Positions 55,008 to 63,845 of a stretch of 64,000 bases of DNA are shown here, one piece after another. Origin of the DNA: Sulfurimonas hongkongensis. Lineage in GTDB: Bacteria; Campylobacterota; Campylobacteria; Campylobacterales; Sulfurimonadaceae. The position numbers and the translations under genes were made by a program. The number at the start of each line of letters is the position of its first letter. Position 1 is the first letter of the stretch. The stretch is from assembly GCF_000445475.1 (NCBI RefSeq), contig NZ_AUPZ01000013.1, positions 229,929 through 293,928 on the forward strand. Reading direction: 5' to 3'. The notes beneath the pieces were generated by a model. The model was not told where the DNA came from and made no database searches. It saw only the letters and a program-made list of their open reading frames with translations.

Positions 55008-56144
55008 GTGTATGATTACCTCATAATAGGAGCGGGAGCAGCAGGCTGTAGCATCGCTCATTTTTTAAAAAAAGCTGGAAAAAATGTAGCCATCATAGAT
55101 AGAGATGGCGTTGCTTCAGGTGCCAGTGGTGCTGCTGGTGCATTTCTCTCCCCACTTGCAGGAAAGAAAAATCTTTATAACTCTTTTGTAAACGACTCAC
55201 TTAGCTTTTCTTTAGACTTTTATAAAAAACTATCAAGTGAGTCTCTTATAAAAAGAGGAGTTTTGAGAGTTGCAGATAAAAACTTCTCAAAAGAGACTCT
55301 AAATGAGTTAAAAAATGAACACTACTCATCAAAAAAACTTCAAACTCTTTGTAGTGATTTTAAAGAGATTGAAGGCTTTTTTTATAAAAATGCTGGACAT
55401 ATAAATCCAGCTGAGATTTCAAAGAAAATGATAGCGGAATGTGACTTTTACAAAAAAGAGATAGTAGAGCTAACATATAAAGAAGGAGTATATGAAGCTG
55501 ATGGAGTAAGAGCAAAAAGCGTCATACTAACTCAAGGGGTAAGTAGTTCCTTAGTTGATGCTCCATATATAGAGATAAACCCTATTTTTGGACTAAGACT
55601 AGATGCAAAAACAACTACAAAAATCCCTTTTAATATCCATAAATCTATCTCCATCTCTACAAATAAAAAAGATAACACTATAGCCATCGGAGCTACTCAG
55701 CAAAGGCACGACTCTACTCAAATGCTTTGCAATACAAGTTGTGATAAATGCAGTTTTTACGTAGATGATCAAAAGGCACAAGTTGAGTATCTTCTAAAAA
55801 AAGCATACGAGCTAATAGAGTTAAAAGATTTAGAAGTTATAAAAACATACAAAGGTGCTAGAGCTAGCATAAAGAGTTATTTTCCTGTAGTTGGAGAGCT
55901 TATAGATTATGAGGCTACACTAGAGAAACATCCATCTATAAAAAATGGAACAAAAATTCCAAAAGAGTCTCTACTCTACCATCAAAACATCTATATCATA
56001 AATGCTTTAGGCTCAAGAGGTTTTGTTTTTGCTCCATACTTAGCAAAGATTTTGAGCCAATACCTCTTAGAAAAAAAAGAGATTGCTGATGAGATATCAA
56101 CACAAAAATTATTTTTTAAGTACGCTAGAAAAAAAAGAGATTAA
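55008..56144 (+). CDS. FAD-dependent oxidoreductase, MnmC C-terminal domain-like
   Basis: The 378-residue DAO-family protein starts YDYLIIGAGAAGCSIAHFLK (FAD-binding GxGxxG). It contains GASGAAGAFLSPLAG, a CNTSCDKCSFYV cysteine cluster and, near the C-terminus, YIINALGSRGFVFAPYLAKI. The ASGxxAG and GSRGFxFAP blocks match the FAD domain of MnmC, which matures 5-carboxymethylaminomethyl-uridine in tRNA. The methyltransferase half is absent. The start is GTG, immediately after the waaF stop. It is convergent with the YfaZ-like gene. Confidence 0.75.
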   Translation: MYDYLIIGAGAAGCSIAHFLKKAGKNVAIIDRDGVASGASGAAGAFLSPLAGKKNLYNSFVNDSLSFSLDFYKKLSSESLIKRGVLRVADKNFSKETLNELKNEHYSSKKLQTLCSDFKEIEGFFYKNAGHINPAEISKKMIAECDFYKKEIVELTYKEGVYEADGVRAKSVILTQGVSSSLVDAPYIEINPIFGLRLDAKTTTKIPFNIHKSISISTNKKDNTIAIGATQQRHDSTQMLCNTSCDKCSFYVDDQKAQVEYLLKKAYELIELKDLEVIKTYKGARASIKSYFPVVGELIDYEATLEKHPSIKNGTKIPKESLLYHQNIYIINALGSRGFVFAPYLAKILSQYLLEKKEIADEISTQKLFFKYARKKRD

Positions 56145-56731
56145 AAAGCGAATCTTACCCCAATATAAGCAGATCTATTATAATTTATATCTCCGCCTTT
56201 GTTACTATCATAGTTAGTATCTATTGATCTATACCCAACAGTTACATATCCATTAGTGATTAACTCAACATCTAAGGACACACGGTACTCTAAAAAGCTT
56301 TCTGCGTCTTGCATTGATAGAACTTCAGGTGCATAATATGCAGCTCCCTTAAGATATAGTGGAATCGCACCATTAAGTATTTTATAAGTAGCTTCTATTC
56401 CTAGTGGAATACTGCTAAAGTTTTTAGTCCCATTTAATTTAATACCCAGACCTAAAACTAAGTCTGAAGATCCAACTCTTTTTTGCATAAGAAAGTTAGC
56501 TTCATAATAGGCATTCATGTCACCATTGTCATTAAAATCACTATGATCTTCATCGCCATGAAGTATCTTAGCACCTATAAAAACAGTATCAGGATCAACT
56601 GCTTCATTGAACTGACCCATATCAACTTTTGCACCAAATTCTAAATCTTTATCGTTAATATTTAGCTCTACATTGTGCATTGCAAAAGCAGAAGCTGCAC
56701 AAAGTGCTATTAGTCCAAGTTTTTTTAACAT
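56141..56731 (-). CDS. YfaZ-like outer membrane protein
   Basis: The 196-residue protein has a signal peptide (MLKKLGLIALCAASAFA) and eight or so amphipathic beta strands. It begins HNVELNINDKDLEFGAKVDM and ends YNRSAYIGVRFAF, with the terminal phenylalanine of outer membrane barrels. The pattern matches the YfaZ family of unknown function. Its start overlaps the hldE stop by seven bases, so it may be coexpressed with the heptose genes. Confidence 0.77.
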   Translation of the reverse strand: MLKKLGLIALCAASAFAMHNVELNINDKDLEFGAKVDMGQFNEAVDPDTVFIGAKILHGDEDHSDFNDNGDMNAYYEANFLMQKRVGSSDLVLGLGIKLNGTKNFSSIPLGIEATYKILNGAIPLYLKGAAYYAPEVLSMQDAESFLEYRVSLDVELITNGYVTVGYRSIDTNYDSNKGGDINYNRSAYIGVRFAF

Positions 56732-58155
56732 GAAGTTCCTTGTATTTTTTGGATTGTTTTTGTTGTACTTTTGCCATCGACAAAACCAACAAGCTTTAAC
56801 TCACAAGCAAACTCAGTTCCAACTACATCCTTCCCCTCATAATCTCCACCTTTTACAAGAGTATAGGGTTTTATCATCTTTATAAGTTCATAAGGAGTAT
56901 CATCTTCAAAAGGGACTACAAAGTCAACTGCTTCAAGAGCTGCAAGTATATAAGCTCTATCTTCGGCAAGATTTACAGGGCGATTTGGTCCTTTAAGTCT
57001 AGAAACTGAGGCATCTGAATTTAGTCCAACTATAAGCACATCTCCGAAGCTTTTAGCCTCTTGAAGATACTTAACATGACCAACATGTAAAATATCAAAA
57101 CAACCATTTGTAAAGACAATCTTTTTGCCATTTGCTCTATAACGTTCTACTATTTTGTTTATATCTTCAAAACTCTTTATATGTGCATCTGAGGTGCTCT
57201 TATGCAGAGTGGCTTCATACTCTTCTATCTCATCAAGTGTAACTGTAGCAGAACCTAGCTTTCCAACGACAACGCCAGCAGCAAGGTTTGCAAAAGATGC
57301 TGCATCTTCAATGCTTTTTGAAGTGCTAAGAGCAAATGCAATAGATGCAATAACCGTGTCTCCAGCACCAGTTACATCAAAAACCTCTTTTGCTACAGTG
57401 GCAAAACGCTTTAACTCATTTTCATATGTAGCTATTCCACCCTCTGAGAGTGTTATTAGTGAAATATTTAGATTTACTTCATCTTTAAGTTTAACAAGAG
57501 CCGCCTCTAAGGATTCATCATCTTTTATATCTATATTAGTGGCTAGCATTGCCTCTTTTTTGTTTGGAGTCAAAAGATATGCACCTCTATACTTTGAGAA
57601 GTCATTTCCTTTTGGATCTACTAAAACCTTTACACCATTTTCATTTGCCAAAGTTATAACGCTTTGACAAAGTGAAGCTGTTAAAACCCCTTTGCCATAA
57701 TCAGATAAAATCAGTGTATCAAAAGAAGCAATATTTTTAGTGATGGACTCTATTATCTTAAATGTGCTCTCTTCTTTTATCTCATCTTTACTCTCTTTAT
57801 CATATCTTAGTATCTGCTGACTAACTGCTATGATACGACTCTTTTTAGAGGTATTTCTTCCCTTTTGAACTATAATATTTGAGCTATCAACGCTGATGGC
57901 ACTTAGCATCTCTTTTAGTTCAACTCCATTGTCATCATCGCCAATAACACTACAAACACTCACATCAGCACCAAGAGCTTTTAGGTTGTTTATAACATTT
58001 CCAGCCCCACCTAAAAGGGTAGTCTCCTTAGCGATATCTACAACCTGAACTGGCGCTTCTGGAGAAATTCTCTCACAGCTGCCCCATAAGTAGTGATCTA
58101 TCATCAAATCACCGATAACTAAAATCTTTGGAATATAGTTTTTAAATGCGTTCAT
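56725..58155 (-). CDS. hldE: Bifunctional heptose-7-phosphate kinase / heptose-1-phosphate adenylyltransferase
   Basis: HldE phosphorylates D,D-heptose-7-phosphate at C1 and later activates the 1-phosphate with ATP. The 476-residue protein has an N-terminal PfkB-type kinase (ILVIGDLMIDHYLWGSCERI, catalytic DVTGAGDTVIASIAFAL) and a C-terminal nucleotidyltransferase (KIVFTNGCFDILHVGHVKYL with HxGH near 355). Both domains are complete. Its ATG overlaps the hldD TAA by one base. Confidence 0.97.
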   Translation of the reverse strand: MNAFKNYIPKILVIGDLMIDHYLWGSCERISPEAPVQVVDIAKETTLLGGAGNVINNLKALGADVSVCSVIGDDDNGVELKEMLSAISVDSSNIIVQKGRNTSKKSRIIAVSQQILRYDKESKDEIKEESTFKIIESITKNIASFDTLILSDYGKGVLTASLCQSVITLANENGVKVLVDPKGNDFSKYRGAYLLTPNKKEAMLATNIDIKDDESLEAALVKLKDEVNLNISLITLSEGGIATYENELKRFATVAKEVFDVTGAGDTVIASIAFALSTSKSIEDAASFANLAAGVVVGKLGSATVTLDEIEEYEATLHKSTSDAHIKSFEDINKIVERYRANGKKIVFTNGCFDILHVGHVKYLQEAKSFGDVLIVGLNSDASVSRLKGPNRPVNLAEDRAYILAALEAVDFVVPFEDDTPYELIKMIKPYTLVKGGDYEGKDVVGTEFACELKLVGFVDGKSTTKTIQKIQGTSC

Positions 58156-59162
58156 TATTTGACTTCTTGCTCATAGACTCTTTTTATCTCGCCTACATAA
58201 TCTTTTATAGCATCTTCCATCTCGTAGGCTGGCTCATACCCTAAAGCCTCTTTTGTGCTCCCTATATCAGCCTCCGTATGAAACTGATAACTTCCAACAA
58301 AAGGATTGGGGATATACTCACACTTTAGGTTAGTTCCTAACTCATGTTGTAAAATATCAACTATGTCTTGAAAGCTTCTTGGCACTCCTGTTCCTACATT
58401 ATAAATGCCACTTTTTTTTGTCTGCATCGCTTTTATATTGGCTTGAATCACATCTTCTATGTATATAAAATCTCGAAGTATCTTGTCACTTCCCTCAAAT
58501 AGTTTAGGATTTTTACCTGCTAATATCTGATGCCCAAACTGTAAAACCATAGATGCAGTAGTGTTTTTAAAATACTCCCCCCTTCCATAAACATTAAAAT
58601 ATCTAAGCCCAACTATAGAGATATCACTCTCTTTTATATACTCACGACTTAAGTTATCCATACTGAGTTTTGAAAAACCATAAACATTGTTTGGTGCTTC
58701 TCTTCCTACTATCTGAGGTGACTTGGCATTACCGTAAGTTGCAGCTGAAGATGCGTAAATCATATTTGCACCGTGTCTGATGGCAAGTTCTAAGAGATCT
58801 TTATAGGCATTTACATTTGTTTTTATCATCAAATCTTGCTCTTGTGCAGTAGTATCAGAGATAGCTGCCTCATGAAAGATATAATCAAACTTGTAGTTTA
58901 TTTCCAAATCCAGAAGTAAATCTTTATCATTAATATCTCCACTTATTATCTCTCCACTAAATCCTATAAGGTTTTTAAAATGTCCAAAACTCTTTAAATT
59001 TCCATTTGATAGCACACAAGAGCTTCTAAAGCTATCAAGAACAACTACTTTCGCATCTGGATGGTTGTTTTGAAAGTAAAAAGCTAAGTTTGAACCTATA
59101 AATCCAGCTCCACCTGTTATTAAAATCGTTTTGTCTTTTAAATCATCTTCTATGTATCTCAT
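58155..59162 (-). CDS. hldD: ADP-glyceromanno-heptose 6-epimerase
   Basis: HldD converts ADP-D,D-heptose to ADP-L,D-heptose, the donor for WaaF-type enzymes. The 335-residue SDR protein has ILITGGAGFIGSNLAFYFQN, IYASSAATYGNAKSP, YGFSKLSMDNLSREY (YxxxK) and LRYFNVYGRGEYFKNTTASM, the HldD-specific block. It is divergent from the cytochrome c gene across a 114-bp promoter gap, where TATGAT is a candidate -10 on the minus strand. Confidence 0.96.
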   Translation of the reverse strand: MRYIEDDLKDKTILITGGAGFIGSNLAFYFQNNHPDAKVVVLDSFRSSCVLSNGNLKSFGHFKNLIGFSGEIISGDINDKDLLLDLEINYKFDYIFHEAAISDTTAQEQDLMIKTNVNAYKDLLELAIRHGANMIYASSAATYGNAKSPQIVGREAPNNVYGFSKLSMDNLSREYIKESDISIVGLRYFNVYGRGEYFKNTTASMVLQFGHQILAGKNPKLFEGSDKILRDFIYIEDVIQANIKAMQTKKSGIYNVGTGVPRSFQDIVDILQHELGTNLKCEYIPNPFVGSYQFHTEADIGSTKEALGYEPAYEMEDAIKDYVGEIKRVYEQEVK

Positions 59163-59239
59163 CTACTCATCCATTATCATATTATTTTAATAAAATGATA
59201 CACTATCCTTCATTAACAAGTATTTAAGACTCAACGCAC

Positions 59240-59245
59240 TATAAT
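59240..59245 (+). promoter_or_regulatory. -10 box of the cytochrome c gene
   Basis: TATAAT in CACTATAATTGAGCC lies 31 bases before the ATG, with TTAAGGA as ribosome site. Its strength fits an abundant electron carrier. Confidence 0.6.
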
Positions 59246-59276
59246 TGAGCCGAAAATTAATCTTTAAGGAAAAAAA

Positions 59277-59564
59277 ATGAAAAAAATCGTAATCGCTACA
59301 GTAGCTTCTTTAGCATTAGCAACAGCATCTATGGCAGCAGTAAACGCAAAAGCTTGTACTTCTTGTCATGGTGCTGACTGGAGTAAGGCAGCTCTAGGAA
59401 AATCTAAAAATGTCTCTGAAATGACACACGCTGAGATTGCAGCTTCTCTTAAGGGGTACAAAGATGGTAGTTACGGTGGTCCAATGAAGGGTCTTATGAA
59501 AGGTCAAGTAGCTAAATACTCTGACGAAGAGTTAGAAGCTTTCGCACAAACAATAGGTAAATAA
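59277..59564 (+). CDS. Cytochrome c553-type periplasmic electron carrier
   Basis: The 95-residue precursor has a signal peptide ending ATASMA and a single haem site KACTSCHGADW. A methionine in GGPMKGLMKGQ serves as the likely axial ligand, and the C-terminal helix DEELEAFAQTIGK completes the class I fold. It resembles the c553 carriers that feed cbb3 oxidase in Campylobacterota, in agreement with the neighbouring ccoS and ccoI. A strong terminator follows. Confidence 0.92.
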   Translation: MKKIVIATVASLALATASMAAVNAKACTSCHGADWSKAALGKSKNVSEMTHAEIAASLKGYKDGSYGGPMKGLMKGQVAKYSDEELEAFAQTIGK

Positions 59565-59574
59565 TTTATCTTCG

Positions 59575-59602
59575 AAACTGCTCTTTTTGAGCAGTTTTTT
59601 TA
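59575..59602 (+). terminator. Intrinsic terminator after the cytochrome c gene
   Basis: AAACTGCTC pairs with GAGCAGTTT around a five-T loop, followed by a run of T. It begins 11 bases after the stop codon. Confidence 0.88.
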
Positions 59603-59635
59603 ACATACTTCACATTTTACTTTACAAATTTCTTA

Positions 59636-59851
59636 TTATTCAGGTCGATACTCTTTTTTCAAAGCTTTTTTCTTTTGCTCTTGTTTATATGCATCATTTA
59701 GTTCATCTTCTCCATCGAACTTTGCTGCATTTAAAAACTTCTCTTCATCATCGAACTGTCCACTTTTTATGGCCCACAAAAATGCAAAGAGTGCGATAGC
59801 TCCCAAAAAGATGGAAGCCCCTAGCATCATAGCTATTACCCAGTTACTCAT
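59636..59851 (-). CDS. ccoS: cbb3-type oxidase assembly protein CcoS
   Basis: The 71-residue protein has one transmembrane segment (about 6-28) with LGAIALFAFLWAIKSGQFDD, the CcoS hallmark of a membrane helix followed by WAIKSGQFDD. A charged tail completes it. CcoS is needed to mature the cbb3 cytochrome oxidase with CcoI. It lies 14 bases after the ATPase gene on the same strand. The oxidase structural genes are not in the window. Confidence 0.93.
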   Translation of the reverse strand: MSNWVIAMMLGASIFLGAIALFAFLWAIKSGQFDDEEKFLNAAKFDGEDELNDAYKQEQKKKALKKEYRPE

Positions 59852-59865
59852 TCCTCACCTTTATA

Positions 59866-62274
59866 TTATTTTTGTTTAAATTTGTATTTTATTCTCATAG
59901 AATTGCCTACAACTAAAAGAGAACTAAGAGACATCGATATTGCAGCTACAAGCGGGATAACATAACCAGCCATAGCAAGTGGAATAGTAATGGCATTATA
60001 GACTAAAGATATAAATAGGTTTTGCTTTATAAGCCCAAAAGTTATTTTACTAATCTTAAATGCATCTCTTAGTGAAGTTAGTGAGTCATTGAGTAAAACA
60101 ACATCGCCAATCTCTACAGCTATATCGCTTCCACTTCCCATCACAATCCCAATATCAGATCTTGTAAGTGCTAGGATATCATTAACTCCATCCCCAACCA
60201 TCACAACACTTCTATTTTTTGCATGAAGAGACTCTATAAACTTAGACTTATCTTCTGGAGTTTGCTCATAGTACAATTCACTAATTCCAACTCTGCTTGC
60301 CACGCTTTTAGCACTCTTTTCATTGTCGCCTGTTAGCATAACGACACTTATATTTCTCTTTTGCATCTCAGCTATAAGCTCTTGTGCATCTTCTTTTATC
60401 TTATCACTTAACTCATATATGCATACAATTTTTTTATCAATAGCGAAGTAAAAAACCGTATTATCGCTTGCAAAATCCATATTTATCTCATGTTTCTCTA
60501 AAAGTTTAAGATTCCCGCCAAGTATCTCTTTGTTTTGATATTTTGCTTTTATACCACAAGCTGGTATTTGAGAAAACTCGTCAAATAAAACTTCTTTTAA
60601 ACTCTCATCCTTACTCTCTAAATATCTACAAATTCCAGATGCAACGGGATGCTTTGAGAGCTTTACAAGAGAGTACAACAACTTTTTGTCAAACTCTTCA
60701 AAAATATTTTCTCTTACAACCTCTGGCTTTCCAACAGTTATAGTGCCTGTTTTATCAAGAACTAAAGTATCAACCTTTGCCATAGTCTCAATTTGGGCAG
60801 CTTCTTTAAAGAGGATGCCCCTTTTTGCACCAAGATTTAGCCCAACAAGCGTAGCAACTGGAGTAGCAAGAGCTAAAGCACAAGGGCATGCTATAATAAT
60901 AACCGAGATACCTATCATAAAAGAAGTCTCAAAACCATTACCCATTACAAACCATACAAGAAATGTTAAAAAACTAAAGCCGAGTATGATGGAAGAAAAA
61001 TGTTCTGAGAGTCTGTTTGCAAGCTGTTGTATTTTTGGTTTTTTATTTATTGCAGATTCAAGTAGAGTAACAAGATTTGAGAGGGTTGAGTGTTTAAAGT
61101 CTTTTGTTGCACGAAAATAAATATCTGCATCTATACTTGTTGTTCCACTAATAACAGTGTCCCCAATATTTTTATATATCGGTTCACTCTCCCCTGTTAG
61201 GTTAGACTCATCAAAAGATCCTTGACCTTTTATAATTTTTCCATCAAGCAAAACTCTCTCACCTGATGAAACAACTACAATATCTCCAACTTTTACATTC
61301 TCTAACTTACAAGCAACAATAGTATCACCTACCAATATCTTAATCTCACTAGGAATATTTCTACCGATAATATCTAGAGTATCTGCCGCATTTTTCTTAC
61401 TTAAAACTTCTAAAAATTTTCCTATCAATACAAAAGTTATAATCATACTAACAGAGTCAAAATATGCCTCTCCATACTCTGTTACAGTAATATAGATGGA
61501 GTATATATATGTAAGTAAAGCCCCAGTTGCTACCATGAGGTCCATGTTTACAACTTTGTTTTTCAGTCCATAATATGCACCTCTAAAGAAAACCCATCCA
61601 CTATAAAAAAGTACAGGAGTAGCTAGAATCCATTCAGCAATATTTAAAATCGTCTTAATATCTTGAGTGATTCCTGAAAAATATCCAGCATATTGAGCCA
61701 CAGCTATCCACATAATATTCATAGATGCAAAAACTGCTACTGCCATCTTTAAGTAGTATGCTCTTCTCTCTTTATTTGCATAATCTTCTTGTACTGAAGA
61801 ATCATAAGCAAAAGCATCATACCCAATAGAGCGAATCATCTCTATAATAACAGATAGTTTTACAACATCTTCTGCCCAGACTACAGTTGCTTTATTGTTA
61901 GTAAAGTTGATATTTGCTTCTATAACCCCATCCATCTTATGAAGAGCTTTTTCATTTAACCAGACACAGGCTGAGCAGTGAATACCTTGTATAATAAGTG
62001 ACACTTCATTAAACCCATCACTATTTATCTTTACAAAAGTATCTCTAAAAGACTCACTATCAAAAGATGATGAAGATTCGAACTTCTCAAGAGGAGGTGA
62101 CAGTTTTATATTTGCAGTTTTATCATAGAAGCCATTAAATCCTTCATCGCTAAGAAGTTTAAAAACACCCTGACAACCATTACAGCAAAAGTAGTGATCA
62201 TTATCTTTTATCATAACAGTCTCATCAAATTCAAGATGACAATGACTACAAGCTACTTTATTTGACAAGTTCAA
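59866..62274 (-). CDS. ccoI: Cation-transporting P-type ATPase for cbb3 oxidase assembly (CcoI/FixI-like)
   Basis: The 802-residue P1B ATPase has an N-terminal cysteine module (CSHCHLEF and HYFCCNGCQGVF), then a heavy-metal-associated domain with GIHCSACVWLNEKAL. Eight membrane helices follow, with the CPC metal site IIACPCALALATP, the phosphorylation site VLDKTGTITVG, a TGDN hinge and VGDGVNDILAL. The double-cysteine N-terminus and the adjacent ccoS point to the CcoI/FixI branch, which supplies copper to the oxidase. The start appears to be TTG at 62274, overlapping the upstream gene. Confidence 0.9.
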   Translation of the reverse strand: MNLSNKVACSHCHLEFDETVMIKDNDHYFCCNGCQGVFKLLSDEGFNGFYDKTANIKLSPPLEKFESSSSFDSESFRDTFVKINSDGFNEVSLIIQGIHCSACVWLNEKALHKMDGVIEANINFTNNKATVVWAEDVVKLSVIIEMIRSIGYDAFAYDSSVQEDYANKERRAYYLKMAVAVFASMNIMWIAVAQYAGYFSGITQDIKTILNIAEWILATPVLFYSGWVFFRGAYYGLKNKVVNMDLMVATGALLTYIYSIYITVTEYGEAYFDSVSMIITFVLIGKFLEVLSKKNAADTLDIIGRNIPSEIKILVGDTIVACKLENVKVGDIVVVSSGERVLLDGKIIKGQGSFDESNLTGESEPIYKNIGDTVISGTTSIDADIYFRATKDFKHSTLSNLVTLLESAINKKPKIQQLANRLSEHFSSIILGFSFLTFLVWFVMGNGFETSFMIGISVIIIACPCALALATPVATLVGLNLGAKRGILFKEAAQIETMAKVDTLVLDKTGTITVGKPEVVRENIFEEFDKKLLYSLVKLSKHPVASGICRYLESKDESLKEVLFDEFSQIPACGIKAKYQNKEILGGNLKLLEKHEINMDFASDNTVFYFAIDKKIVCIYELSDKIKEDAQELIAEMQKRNISVVMLTGDNEKSAKSVASRVGISELYYEQTPEDKSKFIESLHAKNRSVVMVGDGVNDILALTRSDIGIVMGSGSDIAVEIGDVVLLNDSLTSLRDAFKISKITFGLIKQNLFISLVYNAITIPLAMAGYVIPLVAAISMSLSSLLVVGNSMRIKYKFKQK

Positions 62275-62746
62275 ACTTTCCTAAAGATCTATTTTTTACT
62301 ATATTTTTGGATAATTCAACCAAACCATTCATACAGATATATACACCATTTTGAGGTTTTGCTTTAAGAAATCCTATAGCCATACCAAGATTAAGTGTAG
62401 CTTCTATATTATCTACCTCAAAAGGTCTCATAGCACCTGTAAGTATAATTTTTCTATCTTCAAATATCTCAGATAAAAATTCAGCTGTAATATCCATAGT
62501 ATCAGTTCCATGAACTATTATAAAACTATTATCAACAGACTCCATTATTATGCTTGCTAACATCTTTCTATCGCTCATATCCATATCAAGACTATCTTTA
62601 TAAACTACACCAGCTAGGCTATAATCAAAATCAGCACTTTGCAAAATTTTTTCTATAACTTCATTATTATAAGGTATCTCTAACTCTCCGTTTTTGGAGT
62701 TGTATATTTTATTAAATGTTCCACCACTATTTAGAATTAACATCAT
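62258..62746 (-). CDS. Asparaginase-like N-terminal-domain protein (half-length)
   Basis: The product is about 162 residues and matches only the N-terminal domain of type I/II asparaginases: MLILNSGGTFNKIYN with the first catalytic threonine, SFIIVHGTDTMDITAEFL with the second Thr-Asp pair, and KIILTGAMRPFEVDNIEATL. The C-terminal domain is absent, so a full active site from a second subunit is doubtful. Start ATG 62746 follows AAGGA by five bases and lies inside gmhB. It may be a stand-alone short form or a truncated gene. Confidence 0.78.
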   Translation of the reverse strand: MMLILNSGGTFNKIYNSKNGELEIPYNNEVIEKILQSADFDYSLAGVVYKDSLDMDMSDRKMLASIIMESVDNSFIIVHGTDTMDITAEFLSEIFEDRKIILTGAMRPFEVDNIEATLNLGMAIGFLKAKPQNGVYICMNGLVELSKNIVKNRSLGKFELVK

Positions 62747-63251
62747 AAATATCCTTGAGTTTTGAGATGATTTTACTTGCTTTTGATACTTTAATACTCT
62801 TTGATTCATCAAAAAGATAAGTACACTTCAAACCAGCAGCAAGCCCTGCTTCTATATCTCTTTCTTTATCCCCTATGATAATTGACTTAGATAAGTCTAT
62901 ATCCAAGTCTTTGCTTGCCTGAATGAGCATGCCAGGATTTGGTTTTCTACAACTGCATTTGCCAGAAATTTTAGGATGATGTGGACAATGATAGACTTTT
63001 GATATAACTATATCTTGCTTTAAAAACTCACCTATCATCCAAGAAGTTAAAATTTTAAAATCTTTTTGCGTATAATAACCCCTTGCAATTCCAGATTGAT
63101 TTGTTACAACAACTATGATAAATCCAAGTTGTTGATAGTATTTACATACTTCAAATATGCCATCTATAAACTCAAAATCTTCTATCTTGTGTAGATAGCC
63201 TTTTTCAACATTTATAACACCATCACGGTCAAGAAAAAGTGCCCTCTTCAT
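62727..63251 (-). CDS. gmhB: D-glycero-D-manno-heptose 1,7-bisphosphate 7-phosphatase
   Basis: GmhB dephosphorylates heptose-1,7-bisphosphate between the two HldE steps. The 174-residue HAD-family protein has ALFLDRDGVINVEKGYL with nucleophile D8 and D10, VVTNQSGIARGYY, and the zinc loop CPHHPKISGKCSCRKPNPG. IIGDKERDIEAGLAAGL comes later. It follows gmhA by three bases and overlaps the asparaginase-like gene by 20 bases. Confidence 0.95.
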   Translation of the reverse strand: MKRALFLDRDGVINVEKGYLHKIEDFEFIDGIFEVCKYYQQLGFIIVVVTNQSGIARGYYTQKDFKILTSWMIGEFLKQDIVISKVYHCPHHPKISGKCSCRKPNPGMLIQASKDLDIDLSKSIIIGDKERDIEAGLAAGLKCTYLFDESKSIKVSKASKIISKLKDIYDVNSK

Positions 63252-63254
63252 AGA

Positions 63255-63845
63255 CTATTTTGCTACACCTTCGCCAAATATCTCTTTTTCGATAATATCA
63301 CAAAGTATATGACCTATAAGTATATGAGACTCTTGTATTCTAGGAGTAGCATCTGAGGGAATGATGATAGCAACATCAGCTAACTTTGCCATCTCTCCGC
63401 CATCACGTCCGACCAAGGCTACTGTTTTGATATTTTTTTCTTTTGCTACCTTAAAAGCGTTGATAATATTTAAAGAGTTTCCTGATGTAGATATGCCTAT
63501 GAAGATATCCCCATCTTGCCCCATACCCTCTAGTTGACGAGAAAAAACTTTATCATATCCATAATCATTTCCAATAGCAGTAAGATTTGAAGTATCAGTG
63601 GTAAGAGATAAAGAAGGCAAAGATGGTCTATCAAAACCATATCTGCCTACAAGCTCAGCAGCGATATGTTGTGCATCAGCAGCACTACCACCATTACCAG
63701 CTAAAATAGTCTTATTTTTGCATCTATATAGTTCTACACAAAGTTTAGCTACTTGCTCAATTTTGCCTAGCAACTCATCATTTTCATAGATAGCTTTTTT
63801 TGTTTCATAAGATTTTTTAATCTGATCTTTTATATATTCTTTCAT
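63255..63845 (-). CDS. gmhA: Sedoheptulose-7-phosphate isomerase
   Basis: GmhA makes D,D-heptose-7-phosphate, the first step of ADP-heptose synthesis. The SIS-domain protein has ILAGNGGSAADAQHIAAELV with the substrate serines and histidine, GDIFIGISTSGNSLNI, and a late ATPRIQESHILIGHILCDII block. I choose ATG 63845 (196 aa), five bases after AGGAT, in place of a longer start at 63899. With gmhB, hldE and hldD the ADP-heptose pathway is complete in this window. Confidence 0.96.
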   Translation of the reverse strand: MKEYIKDQIKKSYETKKAIYENDELLGKIEQVAKLCVELYRCKNKTILAGNGGSAADAQHIAAELVGRYGFDRPSLPSLSLTTDTSNLTAIGNDYGYDKVFSRQLEGMGQDGDIFIGISTSGNSLNIINAFKVAKEKNIKTVALVGRDGGEMAKLADVAIIIPSDATPRIQESHILIGHILCDIIEKEIFGEGVAK

